Shown: in pieces, positions 37,891 to 47,504 of the stretch
How the letters are laid out: each line of letters opens with the position of its first letter
Position numbering within the stretch: position 1 is the first letter of the stretch
NCBI GenBank assembly: GCA_000949895.1
Contig: JWIT01000008.1
Span: 57,959-121,958, forward strand
DNA from: Agrobacterium arsenijevicii
GTDB taxonomy: Bacteria > Pseudomonadota > Alphaproteobacteria > Rhizobiales > Rhizobiaceae
Length of the DNA stretch: 64,000 nt
Reading direction: 5' to 3'
Position numbers and translations under genes: made by a program
The notes under the pieces: generated by a model
Told to the model about the DNA's origin: nothing
Database searches by the model: none
Seen by the model: the letters and a program-made list of their open reading frames with translations, nothing else

Positions 37891-38793
37891 ATGAAAAAAC
37901 TGTTTTCCAGCGTCAGCGACGGTCGTGGTTTCGACCTCATCCTTGTCGCTTTTCCTTTGGGCTTCCTGTTCGTCATGGCGGGACTGCCGCTCATCTACAA
38001 CATCGTCATGAGCTTTCAGGAAGTCGACATGTTCAGCCTGGGCACCTTCGTGCGCCCGTTTGTCGGTTTCCGCAATTATGTCGATCTGTTCCGGCAGCCT
38101 GAAACCCTGCCGATCCTGTTCAACACCGTCACCTTCGTCGTCACCTCCATTGCCGGACAATTCGCCATCGGCTTCGGACTGGCGCTGTTCTTCTGGGTGA
38201 ACTTTCCCGGCGCCACCTGGCTGCGCGGGCTGTTCCTCGTCTCCTGGGTCATGCCCGGCCTCGTCGTCGGCGCGATCTGGAACTGGATCCTTTCCGGGGA
38301 CTTCGGCGTGCTGAACTTCTTCCTGCGGGAAAGCGGCATGATTTCCGCGAATATCTTCTGGCGATCGGACGCAAATTTTTCGCTCTGGGCCGTGGTCATC
38401 GCCAATGTCTGGCTCGGCACCTCGTTCAACATGATCCTTCTTTCGGTGGGGCTCGCCTCCATCCCCGGCGATCTCTACGAGGCGGCGGAACTGGATGGCG
38501 CCAATGCCTGGCAGCGTTTCTACACCATCACCCTGCCGATGATGCGTTCCACCATCGGCGCGATCGTTTCACTCGGCCTGATTTTCACGCTGCAGCAATT
38601 CGATCTTTTCGCCGCCATTACCGATGGCGGACCCAATAACAGTTCCAACGTGGCGCAATACTGGGCCTGGGATCTGTCGTTCCGGCAATATGATTTCGCC
38701 AAGGGCGCGACGATCTCCGTCATCATGATCGTTTTCGTCATGCTGGCTTCCGTCGTCTATGTTCGCTCCACACGGCATGAGGTGCGCGGATGA
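37891..38793 (+). CDS. ABC sugar transporter permease 1 (MalF type)
   Basis: 300 residues with six predicted membrane helices. The EAA loop reads EAAELDGANAWQRFYTITLPMM near residue 195 (quoted in part: EAAELDGANAWQRF). The start overlaps nothing and lies 115 bases after the binding protein; the stop overlaps the next start in ATGA. Confidence 0.92.
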   Translation: MKKLFSSVSDGRGFDLILVAFPLGFLFVMAGLPLIYNIVMSFQEVDMFSLGTFVRPFVGFRNYVDLFRQPETLPILFNTVTFVVTSIAGQFAIGFGLALFFWVNFPGATWLRGLFLVSWVMPGLVVGAIWNWILSGDFGVLNFFLRESGMISANIFWRSDANFSLWAVVIANVWLGTSFNMILLSVGLASIPGDLYEAAELDGANAWQRFYTITLPMMRSTIGAIVSLGLIFTLQQFDLFAAITDGGPNNSSNVAQYWAWDLSFRQYDFAKGATISVIMIVFVMLASVVYVRSTRHEVRG

Positions 38794-39617
38794 GTATCAC
38801 GACCCGCAACCGGTTGATGCTGGCAATCGCCATCGTGCTTGCCATCATCTATCTCTTCCCGCTCTACTGGATGTATCTGACATCGCTGAAAAGCGGCTCG
38901 GAAATGTTCGCCAACCCGCCGGGCTTCTGGCCGGCCGATCCGCAATGGCAGACCTATGCCTATGTGTGGCAAAGCCGCAATATGGGGCGATATCTGTGGA
39001 ACTCGGTGCTCATCGCTTCAAGTGCCGTGGCGCTCATCACCGTGCTCGGCGTCGGCTGTGCCTACGTTCTGGCTCGCTATCGCAACGTCTGGGTGGATAT
39101 AGGCCTGTTCCTCATCCTCATGCTGCAGGTTCTGCCGGCATCGCTGATGATTACTCCGATCTTCGTCGGTTTCTCGCAGCTGGGTCTGCTGGATTATCCG
39201 CGCCTGTCGGTCATCCTCGCCATTGCGGCCAAAAGCATGCCCTTCTTCGTCGTGCTGGTGCGCGCCACCTTCATGGCGGTGCCGCAGGAACTGGAAGAGG
39301 CAGCGCTGGTGGATGGTAATTCCCGCGTCGGCGCCTTCTTCAACATCGTGCTGCCGCTTGCCAGAAACGGCATTCTCGTCAGCGCCATCCTCATTTTCAT
39401 GCAGGCTTTCGGGGAATTCGTTTATTCGAAATCGATGATTCAGGCGGCTGAATTGCAGCCTGCCAGCGTCGGCCTCAACTCCTTCATGGGCCCCAATACC
39501 AGCGAATGGAACAACATCATGGCCTATGCGACCATGTATGTGACGCCTATTCTTGCCCTGTTCATTCTCTTGCAGCGCCGCATCGTTTCCGGCCTGACCT
39601 CGGGAGCGCTAAAATGA
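38790..39617 (+). CDS. ABC sugar transporter permease 2 (MalG type)
   Basis: 275 residues, six membrane helices, EAA motif EEAALVDGNSRVGAFFNIVL near residue 170. Coupled by ATGA overlaps to permease 1 and to the ATPase gene. Typical partner of MalF-type permeases. Confidence 0.92.
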   Translation: MSITTRNRLMLAIAIVLAIIYLFPLYWMYLTSLKSGSEMFANPPGFWPADPQWQTYAYVWQSRNMGRYLWNSVLIASSAVALITVLGVGCAYVLARYRNVWVDIGLFLILMLQVLPASLMITPIFVGFSQLGLLDYPRLSVILAIAAKSMPFFVVLVRATFMAVPQELEEAALVDGNSRVGAFFNIVLPLARNGILVSAILIFMQAFGEFVYSKSMIQAAELQPASVGLNSFMGPNTSEWNNIMAYATMYVTPILALFILLQRRIVSGLTSGALK

Positions 39618-40699
39618 CCCTTCAGATCGAACTTTCCGGCATAAACAAATATTACGGTGCCTTCCATGCGCTGAAGGACATCCAGCTTTCCATCAAGAAG
39701 GGCACCTTCGTCGCCCTAGTCGGCCCCTCCGGTTGCGGAAAATCCACCCTGCTGCGTTCACTGGCAGGGCTGGAAACCATATCGAGTGGCGACATGCGCA
39801 TTGCAGGCACGCTGATGAACGGTGTGCCGCCGCGCAAGCGCGATGTGGCGATGGTGTTCCAGTCCTATGCGCTCTACCCGCATATGACGGTGGAAGAAAA
39901 CCTGACCTACTCGCTGCGCATGCGCGGCGTGGCAAAGGCGGAAGCCCGCAAGGCGGCGGAAGAAGTTGCCGCCACCACAGGGCTGTCTAAGCTGATGAAG
40001 CGTTACCCACGCGAACTTTCCGGCGGCCAGCGCCAGCGTGTGGCGATGAGCCGGGCGATCATCCGCAATCCGCAGGCATTCCTGTTCGACGAACCGCTCT
40101 CCAATCTCGATGCGGCCCTGCGTGTGCACATGCGCAAGGAAATCCGCGCGCTGCACGATCGCCTGCATGCAACCTCGGTCTATGTCACCCATGACCAGAT
40201 CGAGGCGATGACGATGGCGGATCACGTCGTCGTCATGCGCGACGGCGTGATCGAGCAGCAGGGCACGCCGCTGGAATTATACGACCGCCCGGTCAATCGT
40301 TTTGTCGCCGGCTTCATCGGCTCGCCGGCCATGAATTTCATTCCGGCAACGGTCAGCGCTGACGGCGCTTCTCTTCAGCTGCGTTTCGGCGAAGGCGAGC
40401 CGCAGCAATCCATCAAGACCCCGGCTCCCTTGCCGTCCGGCAAGCGTGTCATCGTCGGCATCAGGCCGGAACATATCCGGCCCGGAACAGCAACCGGGGC
40501 GACACTAACGTTGCCCGTTTCGGCCGTGGAAACCACCGGTTCGGCCACCTTCCTCACCCTCGGCACATCGACCGAAGTGGTCATTGCGATACAGGGACGC
40601 AGTGAGGTCAAGGCCGGCGAAGTCATCGGCCTCGAGATCACCCCGTCCGACCTGCATTTGTTCGATGAAGAAACGGGTGCCGGCCTCGGAGGCCGGTGA
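39614..40699 (+). CDS. ABC sugar transporter ATPase (UgpC/MsmK type)
   Basis: 361 residues. Walker A GPSGCGKST near 37-45, Q-loop VFQSYALYPHMT, signature LSGGQRQRVAMSRAI, Walker B AFLFDEPLSNLDA, H-loop YVTHDQ, and a C-terminal OB-fold (TOBE) regulatory domain with GIRPEHIRPG. The ATGA overlap with permease 2 fixes this start; a longer frame would lie inside the permease. Completes the importer. Confidence 0.94.
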   Translation: MTLQIELSGINKYYGAFHALKDIQLSIKKGTFVALVGPSGCGKSTLLRSLAGLETISSGDMRIAGTLMNGVPPRKRDVAMVFQSYALYPHMTVEENLTYSLRMRGVAKAEARKAAEEVAATTGLSKLMKRYPRELSGGQRQRVAMSRAIIRNPQAFLFDEPLSNLDAALRVHMRKEIRALHDRLHATSVYVTHDQIEAMTMADHVVVMRDGVIEQQGTPLELYDRPVNRFVAGFIGSPAMNFIPATVSADGASLQLRFGEGEPQQSIKTPAPLPSGKRVIVGIRPEHIRPGTATGATLTLPVSAVETTGSATFLTLGTSTEVVIAIQGRSEVKAGEVIGLEITPSDLHLFDEETGAGLGGR

Positions 40700-40715
40700 A
40701 CCAGAGACGTTCGGA

Positions 40716-40762
40716 CCGGACCGCCTACAACCTCAAGGGTTTACGGCGGTCCGGAGTTGTTT
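40716..40762 (+). terminator. Terminator after the sugar ABC operon
   Basis: CCGGACCGCC (40716-40725) pairs with GGCGGTCCGG (40745-40754), ten pairs, followed by AGTTGTTTTA. The genes on either side converge, so it may serve both. Confidence 0.75.
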
Positions 40763-40774
40763 TACGGCAAAGGT

Positions 40775-41440
40775 TCAGCGTCCCATGATTACGTCAAGGA
40801 TGCTCCGGCGTGCGGTCGCGGAGGTGGCGGTGGCCCGGCCAACCTCGCGGGCGGCGATGGCGGGCGAACCGGAGCCTTCAATATCCACCCACCGACCGGC
40901 ATGTTCCGTGGATTGACGCTTGAGGTAGGTGTAGGGCGTTTCGTCCCAACGAAAGACCTTGGATTTCATATTGTCGAGGATGAAATCTCCACGATCCGTC
41001 CTGACCGTGAGAACGGCGTGACCCTCACCGCGTTCGTCCCGGACAACCGTGATCAGCAGGTCGGAAACCGGCAGACCGGCTTCCATAAGCCGCTTGCGCT
41101 TCTCCAGCGCGAGGTCCTCGCAGTCTCCCGCGCCGTTGTAAGGATATTCCCAGTAGTCCTCGTAACCCCAAACTTCCATGTCGGTGCGCTGGTCGATTTC
41201 GACATTGACGGCGCTGTTGACCGAAACGATGGTTGCCCAGAGGTCGGGGGTAAGATTGAGCGGAGGCATGGCCTTCACCGGCTGGCACTCAGCCGAATGC
41301 CGCTGACAGAAGTCGTAGTGCCCGATGGGCTGCGACGTGATCCTGCCCGTCTGCATCGAGGGCGAAGCCTGCGCCGGCGCGGCCAGGCCCGCAACAGCCA
41401 GAATAAAACATGCTTGCAGCAATTTGATCAGGTGGGTCAT
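40775..41440 (-). CDS. Periplasmic transglutaminase-like cysteine protease (BTLCP, LapG-like)
   Basis: 221 residues with a Sec signal (FILAVAGLAAPAQA). The Cys-His-Asp triad of the family is visible in GAGDCEDLALEKRKRL, GEGHAVLTVRTDRGDF and ILDN. LapG-type proteases cleave large surface adhesins in response to cyclic-di-GMP; many rhizobial members are uncharacterized. No LapD or LapA partner is next to it, although a large RTX protein occurs 24 kb away. The 258 bases upstream contain a CGAACCC/GGGTTCG dyad (41512-41543) and nothing else I can name. Confidence 0.85.
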   Translation of the reverse strand: MTHLIKLLQACFILAVAGLAAPAQASPSMQTGRITSQPIGHYDFCQRHSAECQPVKAMPPLNLTPDLWATIVSVNSAVNVEIDQRTDMEVWGYEDYWEYPYNGAGDCEDLALEKRKRLMEAGLPVSDLLITVVRDERGEGHAVLTVRTDRGDFILDNMKSKVFRWDETPYTYLKRQSTEHAGRWVDIEGSGSPAIAAREVGRATATSATARRSILDVIMGR

Positions 41441-41698
41441 GTTCGTCTCCTGACGACATGACCTACCGGCGGCGATTTGAGTTCACATGAAACAAAATGT
41501 TCGACTTTTAACGAACCCGATAATTCCGCTCCCGGTGGGTTCGACAGGAGTGATCGTGCCGGGGATTGCCCCGCTGCAACGGCGGCATTTGAGCGGCCAG
41601 CAACGGTAAAGTGAGCAGCAGGAACTTGCCACGCGCAGGCGGCCTGCTTATGAAGGAGCCGTCACCGCAACAACAATCCCCATCATAGAGAACGCTGC

Positions 41699-42715
41699 AT
41701 GAGCCTGTTTGCGAAGTCCACCCGCGCGGCCGCTGTCCTTCTGGCGCTGGCCTTTCTGCCTTCCCATGCCACAGCGCAGCAGATGACCGTCGTGCCCCCC
41801 GGAAACAGGTCGGCCGAGCAGCCCGAAATACCGCAGGCCTCGGCGATCAGGACCAAGGCGTTCTCCACGACCTATGAGGAAAAATTCCGCAAGACGGTCG
41901 ATCTTCTGAACAGCGAACCCGGCCTCATCGGCAAGATCAAGAAGGCAGGCGCGGCCTACGGCATCGACCCGGTCCATATCGTCGGCGCCATCGTCGGGGA
42001 ACACACGTTCAACGTCACGGCCGTGGACCGCCTGCAGACATATTACGTCAAGGCCATTTCCTACGCGGAACTCGATATAAAATTCAGCTATCAGGGCGTT
42101 TCCCTGAAAACGTTTCTCGAACGGCCGGAATTCCGCTCCTGCGAGACGCTTGCCACGACATCCGAGCAATGGAGCTGCCGCGACAACATCTGGGACGCGA
42201 GCTTCCGCGGCAAGGTCGTTGATGGCGTCAGCTATGAGGCGTTTTCGTTCCAGCGGGCCTTCTTCCAGCCCTTCTATGCCGGACAGACCTTCGGCCTTGG
42301 CCAGATCAGCCCCTTGACCGCCCTGCAGGTCACCGATCTCGTCAACAAGACCAGCGGCCTGCCGAAACTCTCCGCCGACAGGCCGAAAGAGATTTACCGC
42401 GACGTCATGGATCCTGACCGGAGCATCATCTACATCGCCGCCATTCTGAGAGATTCCATCGACGCCTACAAAGAAAAGGGCTTCGATATTTCCGGCAATC
42501 CAGGCATCACCGCCACGCTTTACAATGTCGGCCAACCCCGACGCCGTGCCGAACGCCTGCGGACCGCCGTGGATGCCGGCGCAAAAAAGCTGCTACCGGT
42601 CGAAAACTACTATGGATGGCTGATCAACGAGCGTCTTGATGTTCTCAGAGGCATCCTCGACGGCAAGGCCGTCGACAAACGAACCACCTCGGATATCGGC
42701 GAAAAAACGCGATAA
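41699..42715 (+). CDS. DUF1402 family protein, exported, lysozyme-like fold
   Basis: 338 residues with a Sec signal (AAAVLLALAFLPSHATAQ). AAYGIDPVHIVGAIVGEHTFNV supplies a Glu placed as in lytic transglycosylases, and FGLGQISPLTAL resembles their GLMQI motif. This pattern suggests peptidoglycan binding or cleavage in the periplasm, but the DUF1402 family is uncharacterized to my knowledge. Single gene, divergent from the transglutaminase-like protease gene. Confidence 0.75.
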   Translation: MSLFAKSTRAAAVLLALAFLPSHATAQQMTVVPPGNRSAEQPEIPQASAIRTKAFSTTYEEKFRKTVDLLNSEPGLIGKIKKAGAAYGIDPVHIVGAIVGEHTFNVTAVDRLQTYYVKAISYAELDIKFSYQGVSLKTFLERPEFRSCETLATTSEQWSCRDNIWDASFRGKVVDGVSYEAFSFQRAFFQPFYAGQTFGLGQISPLTALQVTDLVNKTSGLPKLSADRPKEIYRDVMDPDRSIIYIAAILRDSIDAYKEKGFDISGNPGITATLYNVGQPRRRAERLRTAVDAGAKKLLPVENYYGWLINERLDVLRGILDGKAVDKRTTSDIGEKTR

Positions 42716-42886
42716 CCGGCCTGTCGGGACGATGGCAAATCTGTCCCGCAAAGAATGATACACGCAAAACGCTTCCCCGGCCGCCTGAAATCTGCTACTG
42801 GGACGAGCACAAGAATTGACTGATAGCGGGATAACTCTGCCCTATGCCTGACGAAGGCGACAGTACCGACGATGGTCGACACCGAA

Positions 42887-42937
42887 CGAGGCTGGCTTGC
42901 GTGACGCGAAGCCAGCCTCGTCCTTTCTCCTGTTTTT
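42887..42937 (+). terminator. Terminator in the 301-base gap before the TerC-CBS gene
   Basis: CGAGGCTGGCTT (42887-42898) pairs with AAGCCAGCCTCG (42909-42920), twelve pairs, then TCCTTTCTCCTGTTTTT. It lies 172 bases past the DUF1402 stop, so it may end that transcript or a small RNA started in between. I see no gene or riboswitch in the rest of 42716-43016. Confidence 0.75.
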
Positions 42938-43016
42938 CAACGCGACGGGTTTCAACCTCGGATGTTCAGTCCGGGGTTTTCTGCGTTCGCGTCCGTTCCC
43001 ATAAAGGCCCCTGAAT

Positions 43017-44576
43017 ATGGAATTCCTTGCAGATCCGAACATTTGGATCGGCCTCGTCACCCTTATCGTTCTCGAAGTCGTTCTCGGCATCGACAACCTC
43101 GTTTTCATCGCGATCCTCGCCGACAAGCTGCCGCCGCATCAACGCCACAAGGCGCGGATCGTTGGCCTGTCGCTGGCGCTGATCATGCGCATCCTGCTGC
43201 TGTTTTCGATCTCATGGATCGTCACGCTGACACGGCCGCTGTTTCAGGTCGCGGACTTCTCCTTCTCCGGGCGCGATCTCATCCTCATCCTCGGCGGCGC
43301 GTTCCTGCTCGCCAAGGGAACGATGGAGCTGCACGAGCGGCTGGAGGGTGACCACAAACCCAAACAGGGCAAGGTCGTGCATGCCGTCTTCTGGCAGGTG
43401 ATCGTGCAGATCGTCGTGCTCGATGCCGTGTTCTCGCTCGATAGCGTCATCACCGCCGTCGGCATGGTCAACAATCTCTGGGTGATGATTACCGCCGTCT
43501 GTGTGGCAATGGCCGTGATGATGGCGGCATCGAAGCCGTTGATGACGTTCGTGTCGAAACACCCGACCGTGGTCATTCTCTGCCTCGGCTTTCTGCTGAT
43601 GATCGGCTTCAGCCTGATCGTCGAAGGTTTCGGTTTCCACCTTCCCAAGGGCTACCTCTATGCCGCGATCGGTTTTTCCGTGCTGATCGAAGCGGCGAAC
43701 CAGATCGGCAGGCGCAACCGCGAAAGGCGCATCACCGCCGGCGATATGCGCGAGCGGACGTCCGATGCCATTTTACGGCTTCTGGGTGGCCGGGTCGGCG
43801 AACAGCAGTCCCTCGGCGAGACCGCCGATGTCATCGCCGCACAGGCGGCGCGAAGCGATCTGTTCAAATCGGAAGAAAAGGACATGATCCGTGGCGTGCT
43901 TACGCTCGCCGAACGCCCCGTCGTCTCGATCATGACGCCACGAACGGAGATCGACTGGCTCGATGTCGATGCCGACCACGACACGCTGAGACACCGCCTG
44001 CTGGAACTCGATCATTCCCGGCTGATGCTGGCGAAGGGCAAGCTGGATTCATTCCTCGGTGTCGCCGCAACGCGGGATTTGCTGCGCGACCTTCTGCATG
44101 ATGGAAAATTGAACCTCGAGCGCTCGCTGCGCGAGCCCCTTATCGTGCATGAAAGCGCCACGGCGTTGCAGGTCATGGAACAGCTGCGTAAATCCCCACT
44201 CCAGATGGCCGTCATCGTCGACGAATACGGCACGCTTCAGGGGATAACGACGCCTACGGACATTCTCGAGGCGATCGCGGGCGAGTTTCCGGATGAGGGC
44301 GAGGAATCGCAGATTTCGGAACGGGCGGAGGATGGTTCCTGGCTGCTGGATGGCGCCGTCGACGTCAGACGGGTGTCCTATCTGCTGGATATCAATCTGG
44401 TGGACGAGGACGATCGTTATTCCACCGTCGCCGGCTACATCCTCTGGCGCCTCAATCGCCTTCCCGAGATCGGCGAACGGGTTTCCGGCGATGGGTTCGA
44501 GTTCGAGATCGTTTCCTGCTCGGACAGAAACATCGAAAAGGTCCGGGTTTGGAACACCACGCTTCCCGAGGCGTGA
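43017..44576 (+). CDS. TerC-family membrane protein with CBS pair and CorC/HlyC domain (YegH/YoaE type)
   Basis: 519 residues. The TerC membrane domain (about 1-235, [20 protein letters not shown] cut to [13 protein letters not shown], and [15 protein letters not shown] with its acidic metal-binding residues) is fused to a CBS pair (about 300-415, [17 protein letters not shown]) and a CorC/HlyC transporter-associated domain (about 430-515). TerC relatives move Mn or Ca or protect exported metalloproteins. Single gene with its own leader. Confidence 0.9.
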   Translation: MEFLADPNIWIGLVTLIVLEVVLGIDNLVFIAILADKLPPHQRHKARIVGLSLALIMRILLLFSISWIVTLTRPLFQVADFSFSGRDLILILGGAFLLAKGTMELHERLEGDHKPKQGKVVHAVFWQVIVQIVVLDAVFSLDSVITAVGMVNNLWVMITAVCVAMAVMMAASKPLMTFVSKHPTVVILCLGFLLMIGFSLIVEGFGFHLPKGYLYAAIGFSVLIEAANQIGRRNRERRITAGDMRERTSDAILRLLGGRVGEQQSLGETADVIAAQAARSDLFKSEEKDMIRGVLTLAERPVVSIMTPRTEIDWLDVDADHDTLRHRLLELDHSRLMLAKGKLDSFLGVAATRDLLRDLLHDGKLNLERSLREPLIVHESATALQVMEQLRKSPLQMAVIVDEYGTLQGITTPTDILEAIAGEFPDEGEESQISERAEDGSWLLDGAVDVRRVSYLLDINLVDEDDRYSTVAGYILWRLNRLPEIGERVSGDGFEFEIVSCSDRNIEKVRVWNTTLPEA

Positions 44577-44612
44577 GTTGGAAAAATCCCGAACTGGTTT
44601 CGAAATGGCGAC

Positions 44613-44638
44613 GTGACGTGCAAGCCACGGCACGTCAC
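44613..44638. terminator. Hairpin between convergent TerC-CBS and DSP genes
   Basis: GTGACGTGC (44613-44621) pairs perfectly with GCACGTCAC (44630-44638). Placed between convergent genes; no T-run, so only a probable bidirectional terminator. Confidence 0.5.
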
Positions 44639-44689
44639 CACATTTGCACCACTAAGGAAGCGGCCCGACCGATGAAAACCGTCCTCCGT

Positions 44690-45316
44690 TTAGTGAGCGG
44701 CATCGATCATGGTAATCCAGCCGGCGGCCCGGCGGGCGGCATCTGCGAGTACGGGTTTCGGCGCCTTGAACCATTCATTTTCCGGCAGTTCGCGCTTCAC
44801 GCGCACGAAGCCTATGGCATCGTCGAGAGTCGGGAATTCCACCGGCAATGTCAGGTGCAAAAAGAGCGCAACAACGGCGACGGAGCGCGAACGGCCGCCG
44901 CGGCAATTGATAAGCACGTTGCCGCGCTCACGCCGTGGATAGGACGGCTTGTCGGGCAGGATCTGTTCCAGCGCCGCCCGCAGGATGTAATGGGCCGCAA
45001 CCATCTGCGTATCGGGATTTCCATCGCCATCGATCAGACCGATCTTGTAATAACGGATTTCGCCGGGTCCATAAATGCTGCCTTCATGATCCGAGACGAT
45101 TTGCGGCTGCTCTACAAAATTGAAATCCAGATTGACGGCGCAATTGACAACGGTGGTGATGCCGTTCTCACGCAGAAGCTTGAGATCGCTGGCGCCTTCC
45201 TTGCCTGAAATGAAGAGATCAACGCCATAAAGCGGGTGCCGCTCATAGATGCGGCTGAGCTTCGGCAACTCGCCGGTTTCCTGTTCTCGGGATAGGGTCT
45301 TTTCCGGTTGCGGCAT
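44690..45316 (-). CDS. Dual-specificity-type phosphatase (CX5R), copy 1
   Basis: 208 residues. Residues in INCRGGRSRSVAVVALFLH make the CX5R signature of protein tyrosine/dual-specificity phosphatases (Cys-Arg-Gly-Gly-Arg-Ser-Arg); Asn replaces the usual preceding His. YYKIGLIDGDGNPD supplies a candidate general acid Asp. It is clearly paralogous to the second copy at 57755. Bacterial members can act on small phosphorylated molecules such as inositol phosphates as well as on proteins. Last gene of the importer operon, which argues for a metabolic substrate. Confidence 0.85.
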   Translation of the reverse strand: MPQPEKTLSREQETGELPKLSRIYERHPLYGVDLFISGKEGASDLKLLRENGITTVVNCAVNLDFNFVEQPQIVSDHEGSIYGPGEIRYYKIGLIDGDGNPDTQMVAAHYILRAALEQILPDKPSYPRRERGNVLINCRGGRSRSVAVVALFLHLTLPVEFPTLDDAIGFVRVKRELPENEWFKAPKPVLADAARRAAGWITMIDAAH

Positions 45317-45365
45317 GTCTTGTCTCCATCGGCACCGATGCGGCGGCCGTTATGTCCTTGCTTGT

Positions 45366-46283
45366 TCAGGCGTTTGCAGTCGTCTGGCTTTGCGGGATCG
45401 CTGCCTTGGCGATGCGGCTTGCGGATATGGATCGCGCCACCCGCTGCAATGTCGGGTAATTCGCCCCCTCGCCCGTGGCGATGTAACCGGGGCAGAGAAA
45501 ATCGGCAGAGCCCTCCACCACCTTTCCGAGCGTCAACGGCTCATAGGTTCCGCCGGCATTTTTAAGAATGAGGATGGCTGCGGCCACATCCCAGGCATTA
45601 ACGCCGAAACCGGTAGCCGCATCCGTCCAGCCCGCCGCAACATGGGCGATGCTGAGCGCGGCGCTGCCAGGCCGGCGCAATGTCGAGAAGGTCTCGACAA
45701 GAGCGCCGAAATTGGCGAGCGCCGCTTCCCGCCCATCCAGCCGGAAATCACGCGAGACAGGATAACCGGTGATCAAGGTCGCCCGGGTCTCGTCTGCAAC
45801 ACTGCGGGAGCGCAGCTTGTCTCCGTCCAGATAGGAAGCTTCAAGGTCGGCGGAAAACATCTGGTCCGCTACGGGATCATAGACTACGCCGGCAACGGCC
45901 TCGCCGTCGATGACGGCGGCAATCGATACGCACCAGAAGGCAAGGCCACGGGCGAAATTCGCCGTGCCGTCGATCGGATCGACATACCATTGCACCTCGC
46001 CGTTGCCGATCTGGCCGCCCTCTTCGCCCATGATCGCCGAATTGGGCTCCCGTTCGAGAATGACGGCGCGGATCGCGGCTTCGGCGCGTTTGTCGTGGAT
46101 GGTGACGATGTCGTGGAGATCGACCTTGTAGTCGACAGTCATGTCGGCGCGGAATGCGGCCAGCAGCGGATCGCGCACGGCACGCGCCGCGGCTTCGGCG
46201 ATGTTCATCAGCCGCACCGAGCGGGAAAACGCCTCCTCGTTTTCAGGTTTCTGTTCGGTCGAAGAAGGGCTTTGCATCGGCAT
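45366..46283 (-). CDS. Inositol monophosphatase-family phosphatase, copy 1
   Basis: 305 residues of the Mg-dependent, Li-sensitive phosphatase family. Intact metal-site motifs: GEEGG, DPIDGTANFARG and NAWDVAA. Members remove phosphate from inositol phosphates, sugar phosphates, histidinol phosphate or PAP. A longer frame to 46379 would overlap the binding-protein gene by 37 bases, so I prefer the ATG at 46283 (MPMQSPSST). It lies between the first binding protein and the DSP gene and is paralogous to the copy at 58417. The location suggests it dephosphorylates the imported compound. Confidence 0.9.
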   Translation of the reverse strand: MPMQSPSSTEQKPENEEAFSRSVRLMNIAEAAARAVRDPLLAAFRADMTVDYKVDLHDIVTIHDKRAEAAIRAVILEREPNSAIMGEEGGQIGNGEVQWYVDPIDGTANFARGLAFWCVSIAAVIDGEAVAGVVYDPVADQMFSADLEASYLDGDKLRSRSVADETRATLITGYPVSRDFRLDGREAALANFGALVETFSTLRRPGSAALSIAHVAAGWTDAATGFGVNAWDVAAAILILKNAGGTYEPLTLGKVVEGSADFLCPGYIATGEGANYPTLQRVARSISASRIAKAAIPQSQTTANA

Positions 46284-46342
46284 ATCCAGTCTGTTCGTTC
46301 TCAAAGGAGGGACCGGCGCGGCAGGGGCCGCGCCAGCCGGGA

Positions 46343-47455
46343 TCATTTCCTGTAGTTGACGCGCCAGACATCCTGCCATTCCTCGCGACGATCGAAATCG
46401 TTGAGGCCGGTGGCGGACTGATAACCCATCAGCTTGTCGGCAACCTTCATCAGCCCCGAAGGCTCGTCCGCCGGCATCTTGATGTCGATATTGGTCGGCA
46501 GCTTGCCGTCCTTCATCTGCGGTGTGATGCCCTCTTCCGTCAGGATGTAGTGGACAAAGAGTTTCGCCATGTTCGGGCTTTTGGTCTTGGAGGCGATCAG
46601 CCCAAGCTTGATGTAGGTCCAGCCGACCCAGGGATCGAGACCGGTGCAGAGGCCGAGCTTGTAGCCCTTGTCGGCATTGTCGCGGAACTTGGCCGAGCTG
46701 AGCAGACCGAAGAAGGGCTGCTTCTGGCCGGGTGCGCCGACGGCCTCTGCCACGGGGTCATCACCATCGGTGGCAAGCGGGCCGTTCTGCGCCAGCGCCT
46801 TGATCCAGGCTGCGGCCGCATCCTTTTCGATATCCTTGCCGAAATGGGCCTTGTAGGCCGCGGCCACCTTCTCGTTGCCATGGGCTTCGAGCTGGTTGAA
46901 CCAGTCCGTATAGGTGCTCTTGCTCAGGGGATCGACCATGGCGACCTTGCCCTTCCATTTCGGCTCGGTCAGTTCCCAGATGTTGGTCACCGGGCATTTG
47001 TCATAGGCTTCCGTATTATAGGCCCAGACATTGGCGTTGGTGGAGATTGCCAGCGGGTTCTGGAACTGCGCCGGGATTTTCGCCACCATGTCGCCCGGCA
47101 GATAATTCTCGACAAAACCCGCCGGCAGAAGCTGCGCGAGCGCCGATGGCGCATCGGTGATCAGCACCACATCGCCCTGCACATTGCCGGACTGGCTTTC
47201 GCGGATGATCATTTCCAGCTGGCTGTTGGCGGAAACCTTCACGCCTGTCGCCTTCAGCCCGTATTTGGCGCTGAACTTGTCGGCCATTTCTACGATCTTG
47301 CCGGTGCTGTCGTAGATATTGATCGGCTTTTCCTGCTTTGCGGCCGCCAAAATCGCATCGAGATCGAAGGTTTCTTCGGCCGTGGCACTCATTGCGGATA
47401 ATCCCGCGATGACAGCGGCTACCGCCGTCATCGGTAAAAATCTGCTTCTTCTCAT
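46343..47455 (-). CDS. AfuA-like periplasmic binding protein, paralog 1
   Basis: 370 residues with a Sec signal (AVAAVIAGLSAMSATAEE). Belongs to the FbpA/AfuA fold: INIYDSTGKIVEMADKFSAKYG, ITDAPSALAQLLPAG, DKCPVTNIWELTEPKWKG, KLFVHYILTEEGI and the tail WQDVWRVNYRK. The Tyr-Tyr pair of iron-binding members is missing. In the AfuABC system of Actinobacillus the AfuA protein binds hexose phosphates, so a phosphorylated ligand is likely here. GGGAGGGGAACG precedes the ATG. It is the last of three consecutive paralogs in the direction of transcription. Confidence 0.88.
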   Translation of the reverse strand: MRRSRFLPMTAVAAVIAGLSAMSATAEETFDLDAILAAAKQEKPINIYDSTGKIVEMADKFSAKYGLKATGVKVSANSQLEMIIRESQSGNVQGDVVLITDAPSALAQLLPAGFVENYLPGDMVAKIPAQFQNPLAISTNANVWAYNTEAYDKCPVTNIWELTEPKWKGKVAMVDPLSKSTYTDWFNQLEAHGNEKVAAAYKAHFGKDIEKDAAAAWIKALAQNGPLATDGDDPVAEAVGAPGQKQPFFGLLSSAKFRDNADKGYKLGLCTGLDPWVGWTYIKLGLIASKTKSPNMAKLFVHYILTEEGITPQMKDGKLPTNIDIKMPADEPSGLMKVADKLMGYQSATGLNDFDRREEWQDVWRVNYRK

Positions 47456-47504
47456 CGTTCCCCTCCCAAGGAAAAGGCGAGGCAGGCTCGCGCCCGCCCT
47501 GCCG

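Noticed and set aside
41621..41650. GGAAC before the DUF1402 gene as a general-stress promoter
   Set aside because: No TT at 18-19 bases downstream.
42716..43016. Mn riboswitch (yybP-ykoY) before the TerC-CBS gene
   Set aside because: The conserved loop sequences of that riboswitch are not present; only a terminator hairpin is seen.
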